64,000 nt of DNA from Astragalus membranaceus (taxonomy: Eukaryota > Streptophyta > Magnoliopsida > Fabales > Fabaceae). Location: positions 137,303,027 through 137,367,026 of the forward strand of contig CM076846.1 of assembly GCA_039519185.1 (NCBI GenBank). The letters are read 5' to 3'. Positions within the stretch are counted from its first letter, which is position 1. Each line of letters starts with the position of its first letter. This document shows positions 21,400-32,800 of this stretch, in pieces. The notes under the pieces were generated by a model. That model had not been told where the DNA came from and searched no databases. It worked only from the letters and a program-made list of their open reading frames with translations. The position numbers and the translations under genes were made by a program.

Positions 21400-24300
21400 T
21401 GTAACACCCTAATTTTGTCCTATCCAAAAATAAGAAATTTTATCTATTTTTAATAAAAAATAATTATTTTATTTTCATGCCATGTTTTATTTTATTTTAG
21501 TTTGCTACAAGTTTTAATCTTTAAAAAAAATAATAATTAAGAGTATCAAAATAAAATAGGCAAAGGAGCATATGGGGGGGTCTGTTAAAAAAATATATAG
21601 AGGTGCAATTAGGATTGGGCCATCTAAAGCCCACTCCTCCACCAAACCTTAACCCAATTCGCCTAACCCATGTCCAAAACCTAACCCATGTTCAAAACCT
21701 AACCCATGTCCAAAACCAAACCCAACCCAACTCCTTCCTAACCCAACACCCAACTCCATCCAACCTACTCCAACTAAACCCTAAATTCGAATCCCACCTT
21801 TCCAAACCCTAAAAAATTTCGGCCACCCCCCTTAACCCTAAATGGTGTCTACATTCACTCTCCCCCTAGCCCTAAGAAGTGTCCACATTCATCCCCAAAT
21901 CCTAGCCTAAAATTCGGCCACTTTTCCTTGATTCCCTCCTTGGAACTCTCAATCCCACTTCCCCACATCCACTTCCCCATACACTCCACCCTTCCCATCA
22001 CTCCCTCTCCCAACGACTCTCTCTCCCTCCCTACGGCCATCTCTCTCTTCCCTCACACATCACTCAACTCACTCTCTCTCTCACACACTTCCCCATCCAC
22101 ACCCTAAAAATTCGACTCTCTCTCCCTCCCTACGGCCATCTCTCTCTTCCCTCACACATCACTCAACTCACTCTCTCTCTCTCACACACTTCCCCATCCA
22201 CACCCTAAAAATTCGACTCTCTCTTCCTCCCTACGGCCATCTCTCTCTCCCTCACACATCACATACTCACTCTCATCTTTTCACACACTCAATCCTCTTT
22301 CTCTCATACACTCCCACACTCCATCAAAGAAAAGAAAGAAAGCAAACATCACCTCCACCTCTCAACCCTAGCCGTCCCCTCCCTCTCTTCTCTTCCTTTC
22401 GTGCTTCCTTTCACCACCACTCACGAAATCACCATTTTTGGTGCCCCCCCTTTTCTCCTTTCTCACGAAATCGCCATCTTTGGGCATCACCACACAAGAA
22501 ACCGTTAGTCACTCAAAAGCTCACGGATTCATCCAAGGAAACATGTTTTCCATTTCGTTTTTCTCAAGGTTAGCACGCAAACGGATCTATACACAAAGCT
22601 TGGTAGAAAAAACCGAAAAACAAAGCACACAACTACAAGATCAAGTTTTTAGTATAAATATGGGTTATAGTTTTGTGGAAGGGGACGGATTTTGGAGAGA
22701 GGAGAGGGGGAAGGGTCGAAGTCTTGAAGTTTTCAGGAGCAAGAGGAAGCAAAAGCGGATCGGTTGAAGTTTCAGTGAGAGAGAGTTTTCGTTCTTCTTT
22801 TTTTCTTCTTCCTTAAAATTTTCATAGTTTTTTTATTATCCTGTTGTTGTTGAGAGATCTGTGAAGGAGTTTCTTTGTCCAAAGAACATTTGGTAATAAT
22901 TTCATTTTTATCTCATCCTTAGTTCTCTGCAAATATTTATTTTTATTTGATATGGTCCAAAAACCCATTGTTTAGGTTACTCATGTTTTAGATAGTTCAT
23001 ATATATTTTGTCGAAACAAGTACTATGTTGTTATTGCTCATGTGATGCTCCTTCTCCCATATGCATTTGATATATTTCTTTTTTATTATCTTTACTTTCT
23101 ATTTTTTTTTAAAAGGCCTATGGTGACAATAGGAATTAAAATGTTACTAATATAGCATCATATTTGTCATTTTGTTATAATCACCCATTTGAGTTTTCAT
23201 TATGCTTCCTTCTTGAATGCATCGATTCTTATTGGAAATGTGAGCAATGTCTTTATTTTTTTTATCAACAATAATAATTGTCATCAAAATAATAGCTATA
23301 AGAAATATAGCAATTTTTCTTTTAATATTAAAAAAGGATTAGTTATCAAAAGAATCAAAAAAGATTCAAGGTAAAATGTTTCTCTAAATAATTAATAGAT
23401 CTCTTTTATACCAAATACCAACAAAAAAAACACTTCACAAAAATCATTTCCTAGCAACTAATAAAAAGGGTAAATAAAACATTTTTTTAAAACAAATAAA
23501 CTGATTTTTGTTTTTTTCGTTTTATTTATTTATTTATTTAATTATTTTTTCTTTTCCAACCAAAAATTATCTCAACCAAAAAATAATAACAAAAGAATCT
23601 CAAAGAAAAAGAGAACAAAAAAAAAACTTTTCATTAGTAAAAAAAGAGTGGTAAGTAAAACTTTTTTTAAAACAAGTAAACTGTTATTTACACCCCCCAG
23701 GCCCAAGCATAAGGCCCCTTTTGTCACTTAATCCCAGTTTCGCTAACTGGGCCCTCCCATGCGAATTGGGCTTCATTTTCTGCATCCCCTCTTTTAAAAC
23801 ACAACCCTTCTCACTGTTTACACCCCATTTTTACTAATACAGCCCTCCTTTTACTTGCACCCCCATTTTACTATTGCATCCAAAAAAATAATATACTTCC
23901 CTTCCCCACATAAATATTTTCTGACATCGAAAACAAATATCTTCAAACATCGAAATCAAAATTAATCGTCACTAAGGATCACTCGCGCCGTTGCCGTTTG
24001 ATTGTGGGTGATGATTTCATTCCTGTAGGAGCTAGTAGTGTGGCCACTCTAAACCGTTGTTGTTTGGTCCTCACAAACGCTCTCCTCCAATTTCGAAAAC
24101 ATTTTCAATGCTCAAAATAAAATCCGATTATCATTAATCATCACTCGTGCCGTTGCCGTTTGGACGTTAATGATAATTCATTTTCATAAGAGTTAGTAGT
24201 GCGACCACTCTAAACCATTGTTGTTTGGTCACTGCGAACGCTCAACCCCTTTGCGAAAAACTCCAAAAAGATTAAAAAACAAAACCTTTTCAAAAACCAG

Positions 24301-24743
24301 AACTACGTAGCTTTGAGTTCTCCATCGCACCGGGAGATACGTAGGAGCGGATATCCTCCGTCAAGCACAATAAACTAAAAACATTTTTTTTTCTCTTAAA
24401 AAAGCAACAAACACTTTTGCCAAAAATAAAAATTTTCATTAAGTCTTTTCATTCTCTTTTCGAAAAAAGGGCAAATTTAAGTATTTTCCAAATCCGCACT
24501 TAAAACTACACATTTAATTAAAGGTTCCCTTTCGGTAGAAAGGAGGCGTGGGGTGCTAAAACCTTCCCTATGCCTAACCGACCCCCGAACCCAAATCTTC
24601 CGGTTTTCCAAAAGGCCATCCGCTTTCCAAAAGGTTTTTTCTTCAATATTTTCCTTATAAAAAAATATTGGTGGCGACTTCATTGATTTTCAAAAAGTTG
24701 TAAACGAAGAAAGATTCCCTATGGGACTTTTTCGGGCGCAACA
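21400..24743 (+). repeat. Ogre LTR (5' LTR of the full element), 3344 bases
   Basis: Starts TGTAACACCC and ends GGCGCAACA. A C/T-rich block of about 100 bases (from about 22010) containing CTACGGCCATCTCTCTC occurs three times here but twice in the 3' LTR, which accounts for the 109-base length difference. Another direct duplication with a step near 160 (motif CCGTTGCCGTTTG) lies at about 23990 and 24150. A possible TATA box TATAAATA is at 22653-22660. Short ORFs inside are not supported as genes. Confidence 0.9.
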
Positions 24744-24745
24744 GC

Positions 24746-24762
24746 TGGCGACTCCACTGGGG
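24746..24762 (+). other. Ogre primer binding site
   Basis: TGGCGACTCCACTGGGG, two bases after the LTR end. Ogre elements are reported to use tRNA-Arg; the match here was not checked against a tRNA sequence. Confidence 0.85.
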
Positions 24763-25888
24763 AATTTTCTTTTTAAGTGGGTCAAGCCTAACTAATTAAA
24801 TGTGTGGTTTAGTGTGCTATCGATGTGATTTGGATACTTTATTTGTTTCTATCCCCTTTTCGGTTTGCTCTTCTTATCATGTTGTATGCATGCGCATCTG
24901 TTTTCTCTCCGTTCACGTTTATTTTTCCTCGTCTTTGCTTATGTGCTTAGTACCCTCATGCTTTCCCCCCCATCTTGTTATGTTCCCCTCTTCTTGGCCC
25001 CCTTTCTCGAGGTAAGCAAAGCACTTGATTATTGTTGAAACCCTAGGCTAGTTTATTTGATATTGAACCCTAGTGTAGACAACATGTTATCGCTTGCTAT
25101 TGTCTGGACTGTTCTGGGTTTTCCTTCGCAGGTGGGGATATATGTGGGTAGTTTTAGGCGGTATGTCCCCGCTACACACACGCACCCCCTCATGATTATG
25201 TGCTTTGAGAGAGGCCTAAAACCCAAGGTCTGAAAAACACCTAGGAGAGTGGAAACGAGTAGTGACTGTCAATTGGACCGATGTCCTTCTGCTCTCACGA
25301 AAGTTTCAGCCAGAGTACGCTCTTTCATGATGCCTCACACCAGATGGCATTCCATCGTTGTGGGTGTTATCATGAGAGAGAGTTAGCCCTGGTAGCCTTT
25401 GCGAGGGAGGGAATAGAGCCACATGGGAGGATTACCCTTTAAATTGCCCTAGATCGTAGGTCTCACCTCTTTTTAGGTCACAAGGGCTTTCCAAATTGTG
25501 TGCTGCATTATAAACTAGGCACGTTTTCAAAAAAGAAAAAGAGATTTTTCGAAAAAAGAGAAAATAGAGAAAGAGTTGCCGTTGTAACCTTTCCTTCGCC
25601 GGTCTGTACGAAGTGACATATGAACCACTTTATTTTTTTTTAAAAAAAGAGGGAGTGAAAGAGTTACCGCTGTAGCCTTTCTCATACCGGTCCATATGAA
25701 ATAACGTACGACCCGCATTTTCCAAAAAAAACTTGAATCACTGCCAATAAGGACTGGTCTCTGAGTCACATAGACATAGAACATCATCATCATTTACACA
25801 TCATCCTTTGCATAAAACATACATTTTCGATAATTTTCGCATGCATCTTTGCATTTCATCATGGTTTGCTTGCCGAGAACCCCAAGTA
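24763..25888 (+). other. Ogre 5' leader
   Basis: No supported ORF. Contains a direct repeat of about 65 bases with a step near 100 (AGAGTTGCCGTTGTAACC at about 25572, AGAGTTACCGCTGTAGCC at about 25669). The packaging signal would be expected in this region, which is an inference. Confidence 0.6.
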
Positions 25889-27989
25889 ATGAGAAATTTT
25901 TGTCATAGATACGGCATGGAATCTAGAAGGGAAACGGTGTATACTCCAAGGTACCCCGTTGTAAACAAAGTAGATGTACCTAGTCTGAAAAAATGTGTTG
26001 ACCTGATGGGACCTATTGAAAAGGGATCGTTTGACAATGCTTATGGGAACCTCCGGAAGTTGTTGTTGCTAGAGGTGCAGACTGAGGCTATCGCGGCTTT
26101 GAGTAGATTCTATGACCCAGAAAACAGGTGCTTTCTTTTCAAAAATTTTCAAATGGCCCCCACATTGGAGGAATATCAGCAGATTTTGGGTTTCACTCAG
26201 ACAGAAGCTGTCCCCTACCGGTATCAAGAACAGTACTACACAGATGAGGGGTTCGCTGCATTATTGCAAGTGAGTGTAGAGGATCTGAAGCTCCAAAAGC
26301 AGAAGAGAAACAATGTGATAGGTTTCCCGCAGAGCTACCTCGAAGGTTTAATGGGAGCCTATGCTAGAAGTAAAAATTGGGTTGTCTTCAAGCGAGTTTT
26401 GGCCTTAGCAATTTTTGGGGTTGTTCTCTTTCCGCAGATCGAGAGGTATGTGGATGTGACCGTTATTGGTATTTTCCTAGCTTTTCAGAACAAGAGGAGC
26501 CCCATTAATCCAATTCCCGCCATCCTTGCCGACACTTATTCTGCTTTTACTCATCATTGTGACTTAAGAAGGAAGAAAATCTCTTGCTCTTCTCACCTGT
26601 TGTATGCATGGCTTCTCATCCATGCCTTCACCAACCCAACACGAGTGGAAAAGTTGATTAGTTACGCTGTAACTTGTGAGGTGAAAGCTATGAGTATTCA
26701 AGAGTGGATCCAGTTTCTAGGGGGTCTAGATGAGCACTCAATCCGTTGGTATCTCTCATCTTGCTGGGAAGATAGGCCTAAGGTAGTCTTCCGCTGTGGT
26801 AGGTTTCAAAATGTCCCGCTGATGGGCACTAAGGGATGCATCAACTACAACCCGTCCCTGACTCTGAGGCAATTAGGGTATCCGATGAGGAATTCGCCTA
26901 CTGAAGAGATGATATTCCCGCTTTACATCTATGAAGGAGGACCAAAAGATGACAGTTTGCTTAGAAAGGTCTTGCAAGCCTGGAGTACGGTGGTTCGCAT
27001 GGGAAAAAGTAGAGCTCGCTCAGAGGACTAGTGGTATCACCTTCGCTCAGTGGCTCGGAAAAAGGATCCAGAATGTTCAACTGCCTTACCAAAAAGAGTT
27101 GCAAGTCGAGAGGGAAGTAGTAGACGCCAGTGCCCCTGTTGTCGAAGAATTAGGCGAAGTTAAGTTGGCTCTGATGAAGGCAGAGGAAGAGAAGAAATCT
27201 TTGCAAGCTGAGATAGAGAAGATGGCTCTGAAGAACAAGAGGTTGAAAGAAGAAAATGCCCTGAAGTCTGCTACCATTGAGAGTTTCAGTCAGAAACTAA
27301 AAGGGGAAGAGGAGAGCAAGTTAGAAGTTCAAAGGTATCTGCAAGGAGCCAAGGAGGAAATCAAGAGACGAAGCTTGAAAGAGAAGAAGGCCCTGGAAGA
27401 AGCCAATCAGTGGAAAGAGTTATGGGATGAAGCAAAAATGGAAGAGAGAACGGCGAAAAGCTTGCTTGCCAAGTCAAAGAGAGAATCCCGCATGTTACAA
27501 GCTGAATGGGAGAGTAAGTTAGACAGTGTTGTGCAGGAGAGAGACTCTTTTGAGAACATCCTCAGGGAATATCAGCGGGCCCTAAGAGCAGAGCAAGAGG
27601 ATTCTGATGAGTTGAAGGAGCGTCTTTGTCACATCAGTGATGCGTACCGGCAAGTGAGGGATGAAAGTCAGTATTGGGAACATCGCTATGTCGAGCTGCT
27701 CGGTAGGATTGAAGAGCAGGCAGTCATCATTGAGCTGAGGGATGAGGCTCAACACTGGAAGGGTAGGTTCTCCAAGCTATCAGAATTGGTCAACCAGGCT
27801 CTTGCGGACATGCCCAGGAGGTTAAGAAAAGCTGAAACTGAGATGTATCCCCTCAACACCCCGCTTGAGGTGTACAAATTTGTGGAGTACTGCAGAGCCC
27901 TAGTTGAGGAAGCCAAAGGAAAAGCCGGAAGTACCTCTACCAACAGCAAAAGGAAAAAGAGTGGAAATGTCAAAGCCCTTTGTATTTGA
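25889..27989 (+). pseudogene. Ogre ORF1 protein, one frameshift
   Basis: The pre-gag ORF typical of Ogre, about 700 residues if continuous. Its function is unknown. The N-terminal globular part (about residues 1-375, rich in aromatic residues) looks like the plant family I know as DUF7745. The C-terminal third (about 430-640) is a Lys/Glu-rich coiled coil. A likely extra A in the run at 27003-27008 ends the first frame at 27031; the second frame carries on to 27989. The start at 25889 was chosen as the first ATG close to the conserved part; 25916 is an alternative. The homopolymer may be a sequencing error. The neighbour downstream is gag-pro after a 347-base spacer. Confidence 0.8.
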
Positions 27990-28336
27990 GCTTCTTTATT
28001 GTAATTTTCCATTTTTGTTTTATTGTTCCTTTCCTTTTTCAATCATTGTATCAGAACGTCGTACTTTCAGTATTTTGTTTAAATACACCCGTTTCGCTTC
28101 CAGATTCCAATTTCAGTATAATCCAAAGAAAATGATATAACAAAAACAATCAAAGATTTACCTGCGTATCTATGACAAGACATGATACACTGCGATTCTC
28201 GGCAAGACGAACTAAACACGCATTCATTCGCATTGCATTCATTTATTCGTTCTTGTGTTCATAAGCGTGTTCCGTCAACAGAAAATTAGGCAAGCTGGTT
28301 AATCATCGCTATTGGACGCGTCTGCAAGCAAGAAAC
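27990..28336 (+). other. Spacer between ORF1 and gag-pro
   Basis: Non-coding, conserved in copy A (about 751-1094). How gag-pro is translated (internal entry, reinitiation or a spliced RNA) cannot be told from the sequence. Confidence 0.6.
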
Positions 28337-31323
28337 ATGGAAAACGATCAAGCCAACCATGATCAGAACGATCCGCAGCCACATCAGGATGACGGAATTC
28401 CAGGAGGTCCGGATCCTAATAGTCAGGGTCAGCACGATCAGAATCAGGGGAATCAAGTCACTCAAGCTGAGATGGAAGTCCTAAGGGCTCAGATGGCGGA
28501 GGTCATAAGAGTGCTAAGTGCCTTAAGAGATGTTGGCACAACTGAAACCGCTGTTGCTGGAACGAACAATCCTCCTCCCCTTCCTGGATCTGGGATCTCT
28601 CAAACCCTTCAAGCTGCGCAATGGCCTCCCTATGGTCTCCCACTGGGCTATACGCCTCCTGCTGCTGATGCAAACCCTGGAAGAGATCCTTCGGGAACCA
28701 CGGGGCACGCTCAGCCTAATACAATTGTGAATGAAGTTGGAACAGGGACGCATCAAGCCCAGATTCAGATCCCAATTCCTGTTATTGCTCCAGGAACTCC
28801 GGCGGGTTTCAATTCACCAATAATGGTTCATTCACACGTGCAGGGCCCAGTCCCTCAGAATATTGCTCACCGACACATGACCCCGGTCGTGGCGTCGATG
28901 AATAACCCTCACTATGGTGCCGGCGGTTTCCCACAGAATTACCCTGCCGAAGCTAGAAGTCAGTATCAGATGCTGGAAGAAAGGTTAAGAGCTGTTGAAG
29001 GGGCAGGTTCCCGAGCCAGGAATGCCCATGAGTTGTGCTTGGTTCCTGATCTAGTCCTGCCGCCCAAGTTCAAAGCACCCACTTTTGACAAATACAGAGG
29101 GAAAACTTGCCCAGTCAGCCATGTGACAATGTACTACCGAAAGATGACTGCCTACGCCCGTGATGATAACTTAATGATGCATTGCTTCCAAGAAAGTTTA
29201 GCCGGAGCTCCCCTCGACTGGTACATGCAGTTAGAGCCAACTAATATCCGTTGCTGGAAAGACATGGCGGATGCCTTCATGCGTCAATACCAGTATAATA
29301 ATGATTTGGCTCCAGATAGAACTCAGCTACAATGCATGTCTAAGAGGGATAACGAGTCGTTCAAAGAATACGCTCAGAGATGGAGGAACCTTGCGGCTCA
29401 AGTAAAACCCCCTCTGCTGGACAAGGAAATGGTCCACATGTTTATGGAAACCCTTCCTGCAGTGTATTATGATAGGTTGGTTGGCAGCGTAGCCTCAAAC
29501 TTCTCTGAGATGGTGGTCACAGGGGAAAGAGTAGAGAATGGTATGCGCAGCGGAAGAATAGCTCATGGCCCGACGCCTCCTGCCAGTCAAAAGAAGCCAT
29601 TTTTTGGGTCTCATAAGAAGAAAGAAGGTGAAACTAATGCAGTCATCGGAGCCAGTGGTCCGTCGCACAACAATCCATCGCAAGCTATTTCGGTTCCTCC
29701 TCAGGCACCGCTGGCACAGCCTTTTCAATCAAATTATCAGTACCGGAACTATAATGAAAGGAAGCCTGCCGTCTTTGATCCCATTCCCATGTCCTACACG
29801 GACTTGTTTAATTATCTCATCACCAACAAAATAATCAGTACCCGTCAAATGAAGCCATATCAGCCTCCCTATCCCAGAGGGTACAACGCAAATGCCACCT
29901 GCGCCTTTCATTCTGGGGCGGTAGGTCATGTGGTGGAGGATCGTAAAGCATTCAAATATGTAGTGCAAGAATTACTTGATAAGAAAAGCATATCATTTCA
30001 ACAACCCAATGTAGCCACCAATCCGTTGCCAGGGCATGGAGGGTCTGCTATTAATGCCGTTGACCATCAGGAGGGTCAGTGTTTGGTGAGAAAAGTTGAT
30101 TGCATTCAGATGCCTTTGAATTTTATCCATGCTGAATTATGCCGCTTTGGTATCATCAAAGAAGGGTGCGCTAGGAAAGACGCCTGTGATAATCCTCGCT
30201 GCATCGGGGCATGTGAAGGCTTTAAACCAATCCTCCAAGATCTCTTAGACAGACACCTGGTCCAGGTGGGAATCCAGGAGAAAGAAGAAAGTGTACTTAC
30301 CTTGCAATCAGGCAATGGAGGCTTCAGAAGACCGATTGAAATTCCCTGCAATCTGAATTCCAGCCTAGCTGTGACGAGACCCTCGACTGTTGTTATTCCA
30401 GTACCTGCTGCTACCCCTAGTGGGGATACTAGGATGACTCCATGGAGCTGCAATGTGCAAATGCAAGCGGAGGTCCCTAAAGGCACTCTGGATATAACGA
30501 ACATTGCTGGAGGTAGTTGTATCACAAGGAGTGGAAGGATGTATACTCCTGAAAACCTTAGAAGAGAGCAATCCAAGGGAAATGAAGAAAGGGCCCGTAA
30601 GGGAAAAGACAAGGAAGCTGTGGAGGTCAGGGATGTGTCGGACAAAGAAGCTCAAGAATTCCTGAGGGTAATGAGACAGAGTGAATATCGGGTGGTAGAC
30701 CAGCTGAATCAAACCCCATCCAAGATCTCAATGCTCTCTTTGCTGCTTAGTTCAGAGGCACATCGTGCTGCACTGCTAAAGGTCCTGAATGAAGCTCACG
30801 TCTCCCATGACATTACAGTAAACCAGCTTGATGGTATTGTTGGCAGCATTGTAGCCTCTAATTACTTGACCTTCTCAGACACTGAGCTGCCTCCGGCAGG
30901 AAAGAGTCATAATCAAGCTCTTCACATCTCAGTCAAGTGTGGGGACCATATACTTGCCAGGGTGCTCATTGATAACGGTTCATCCTTGAATGTGCTGCCT
31001 AAGTCTACAATGGATAAGCTGGATGTAGACTGTTCATATCTAAAACCGAGCTCCACCTTGGTCAGAGCATTTGATTGGTCAGTGAAGGAAGTTTTTGGAG
31101 AAGTGGAAATGCCGCTGCAGGTAGGCCCTGAAGTATTTTATGTCGTCTTTCAAGTGATGGACATCAATTCATCCTACAGTTGCCTGCTAGGACGTCCTTG
31201 GATACATGCGGCTGGGGCAGTGCCATCCTCGCTTCATCAGAAACTCAAGTTTGTGGCTAGGGGAAAGCTGATAGTGATCTCCGGAGAGGAAGAAACATTG
31301 ATAAATCGATCACCACCTGAATA
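28337..31323 (+). pseudogene. Ogre gag-pro polyprotein, split by TR-GAG insertion
   Basis: An open frame of about 995 residues from the ATG at 28337 up to the insertion. Order: Gln/Asn/Pro-rich N-terminus, a Pro/Gly linker, the capsid-like Retrotrans_gag region (about 245-375), a zinc-knuckle-like C/H cluster from Cys522, and an aspartic protease with Asp-Asn-Gly-Ser-Ser at about 879-883 (the usual Tat variant of Asp-Thr-Gly). Two changes hit conserved places: residue 536 is Arg where copy A has the knuckle Cys, and Trp at 31076-31078 replaces Gly in the protease. The frame resumes at 41094. An otherwise intact frame means the TR-GAG insertion is recent. Confidence 0.92.
31319..31323 (+). other. 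Target-site duplication, left copy (GAATA)
   Basis: GAATA before the first LTR and again at 41089-41093 after the last LTR. Five bases is the usual length for copia integration. It shows the three-LTR tandem is a single insertion. Confidence 0.95.
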
Positions 31324-32748
31324 TGTGGATACCTTGTGTTGCAGGTAACCTGATATTGCAGGATGTGTTTTGATGATGAAAAAGACAAAGGTAAGATTGA
31401 CGGTCAAAGTCAATAAAAGTGACTAAACGTCAAGGTCACAATCCAAGACAAGCAAGCCAAGAACTGAAGATTCAAGTTTAAGGGTAGTCCTTAAATATAA
31501 GGGTAGTCCTTAGGGTTTGGGTGTGTCTTAGGAAAAAGTGTAAACTCTTTCAAAGGTCAGCTCGTATATCAAGTCTCACACACTCACAAAGTTTTTTAAA
31601 GGTGCATGCATATTTACGTAAACATTCTTATCACCTTTAAAATAACAAAATCGATTTCCTCATGCATAAACAAAATATCAAAATCGATTTTCAGGTAAAA
31701 TAGAAAAGGTAGAATCGATTGTCAGGTCATGTTTTATAATACACAAATCGATTTCTGAGCCAAATATCTTTTAAGGGAAGAATCGATTCCCAACCTTTTG
31801 CACATAACTGAGAATCGATTCCCACTTGTCTCAGGCAAGCTGAAAATCGATTCCTACATATTTTCACTAAGTATAGAATCGACTCCTAGCTTTCCATGGT
31901 ACTCAAGAATCGATTTCCCATATTTTACAAACAAAGATAAAATCGATTCCTTACCTAAATAAATCGATTCCTAGATCAAATACATTTTAACAAAGAATCG
32001 ATTCCTACACTATTTTCAACGTAAAAATGAATTCCTCATAGCCTATAAATAGGCAGTGCTTCACGTTCATTTACACACAACCCATTTCACGAATCAGAGA
32101 ACTTTTGAGAAAAACTCTTTACGCTTTTACTTTTGCTCGTCACGCACCGTTGGTCCGTCTGAGCTGATCTGTTGCTAAGAGTTAGTTGGGGTTGTATTCT
32201 TCAAGTTGTAATATCTGCCTACACTAGAGGTATTTCTGCATTTACAATTGTTTATTATTTAATTGTTGTGTTTTGTTCTAGGGAGTGGGGTATCTCTCTA
32301 GGGTAGCTGCATGTACTAGGAAGTGGGGTATCTTTCTAGGGCAGTTGATTGTAACAGGGGTGGGGTATCTCTTGTTATTGTTATATTAGATCTGAGGGCT
32401 CTCTATAGGTGGGGTATCCTAGGAGGAGAGTGCCTGAGTCTGTAAAGGTTTTCCAAGGCACCTGTAAGCCTTGTTGTTGTTTTAGTGGAAAATCTCACAA
32501 GGGTGTGAGGACTGGACGTAGGTCACTAGGAGGTGACCGAACCAGGATAAATCTCTGCGTGCTTTACTGCTTTCCTGCTTTACTATTATACTGCTTTACT
32601 GCTTTATATTCTAATTCCTTCGCTTCCACTTAACCTGCGCGAAAATTGATCTAAGTCATTGAAAAGGGGAAAAACATTTTTCAAAAGATCTGAAAAGTTT
32701 TCAATCTCAATTCACCCCCCCTCTTGAGACTGAAGCCACTTGGTAACA
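31324..32748 (+). repeat. TR-GAG LTR 1
   Basis: TGTGGATACC...GGTAACA, 1425 bases. Differs from LTR 2 and 3 at CAAGGTCAC (others CAAAGTCAC) and GTAAACTC (others GTAAGCTC), and shares these with the LTR at 4069. Confidence 0.95.
31649..32052 (+). promoter_or_regulatory. Phased AATCGATT array and TATA box, LTR 1
   Basis: Sites start at 31649, 31682, 31713, 31746, 31781, 31813, 31845, 31877 (AATCGACT), 31908, 31941, 31962 and 31996, plus a degenerate AATGAATT at 32026. Steps are 33, 31, 33, 35, 32, 32, 32, 31, 33, 21, 34 and 30 bases, close to two or three helical turns. TATA box at 32044-32052. Many sites extend to GAATCGATTCC. Probable enhancer or repressor array; the factor is unknown. Confidence 0.65.
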
Positions 32749-32750
32749 AG

Positions 32751-32762
32751 TGGTATCAGAGC
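32751..32762 (+). other. TR-GAG PBS, unit 1
   Basis: TGGTATCAGAGC, initiator tRNA-Met type, two bases after LTR 1. Confidence 0.9.
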
Positions 32763-32800
32763 TAGACTCTTGTATAAAGAGCTTAGCCGCTTCAAGAGAA

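Larger units (their letters stand above)
19161..24743 (+). mobile_element. 5'-truncated Ogre: integrase tail, 3' region and shared LTR
   Basis: 19161-21399 matches 44655-46889 almost base for base, followed by an LTR (21400-24743) that is also the 5' LTR of the full Ogre. The left junction at 19161 falls inside the integrase gene. The order int(partial)-LTR-int-LTR suggests unequal recombination between tandem Ogre copies followed by a deletion, or a mis-assembly of a repeat. Confidence 0.85.

Noticed and set aside
21650..21780. Telomere-like repeats (CCTAACCC, CCCTAAA) in the Ogre LTR
   Set aside because: Irregular and embedded in LTR sequence repeated at 47150-47290; not a telomeric tract.
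21603..21812. Pro/Asn-rich ORFs in the Ogre LTR (also 22438-22767, 47099-47290, 47814-48143)
   Set aside because: Low-complexity CCTAACCC-type sequence or LTR U3/R; no conserved domain, not in all LTR copies.
31649..32003. Evenly spaced AATCGATT sites as a CRISPR-like array
   Set aside because: Repeats are only 8 bases, in a eukaryotic LTR, and without cas genes.
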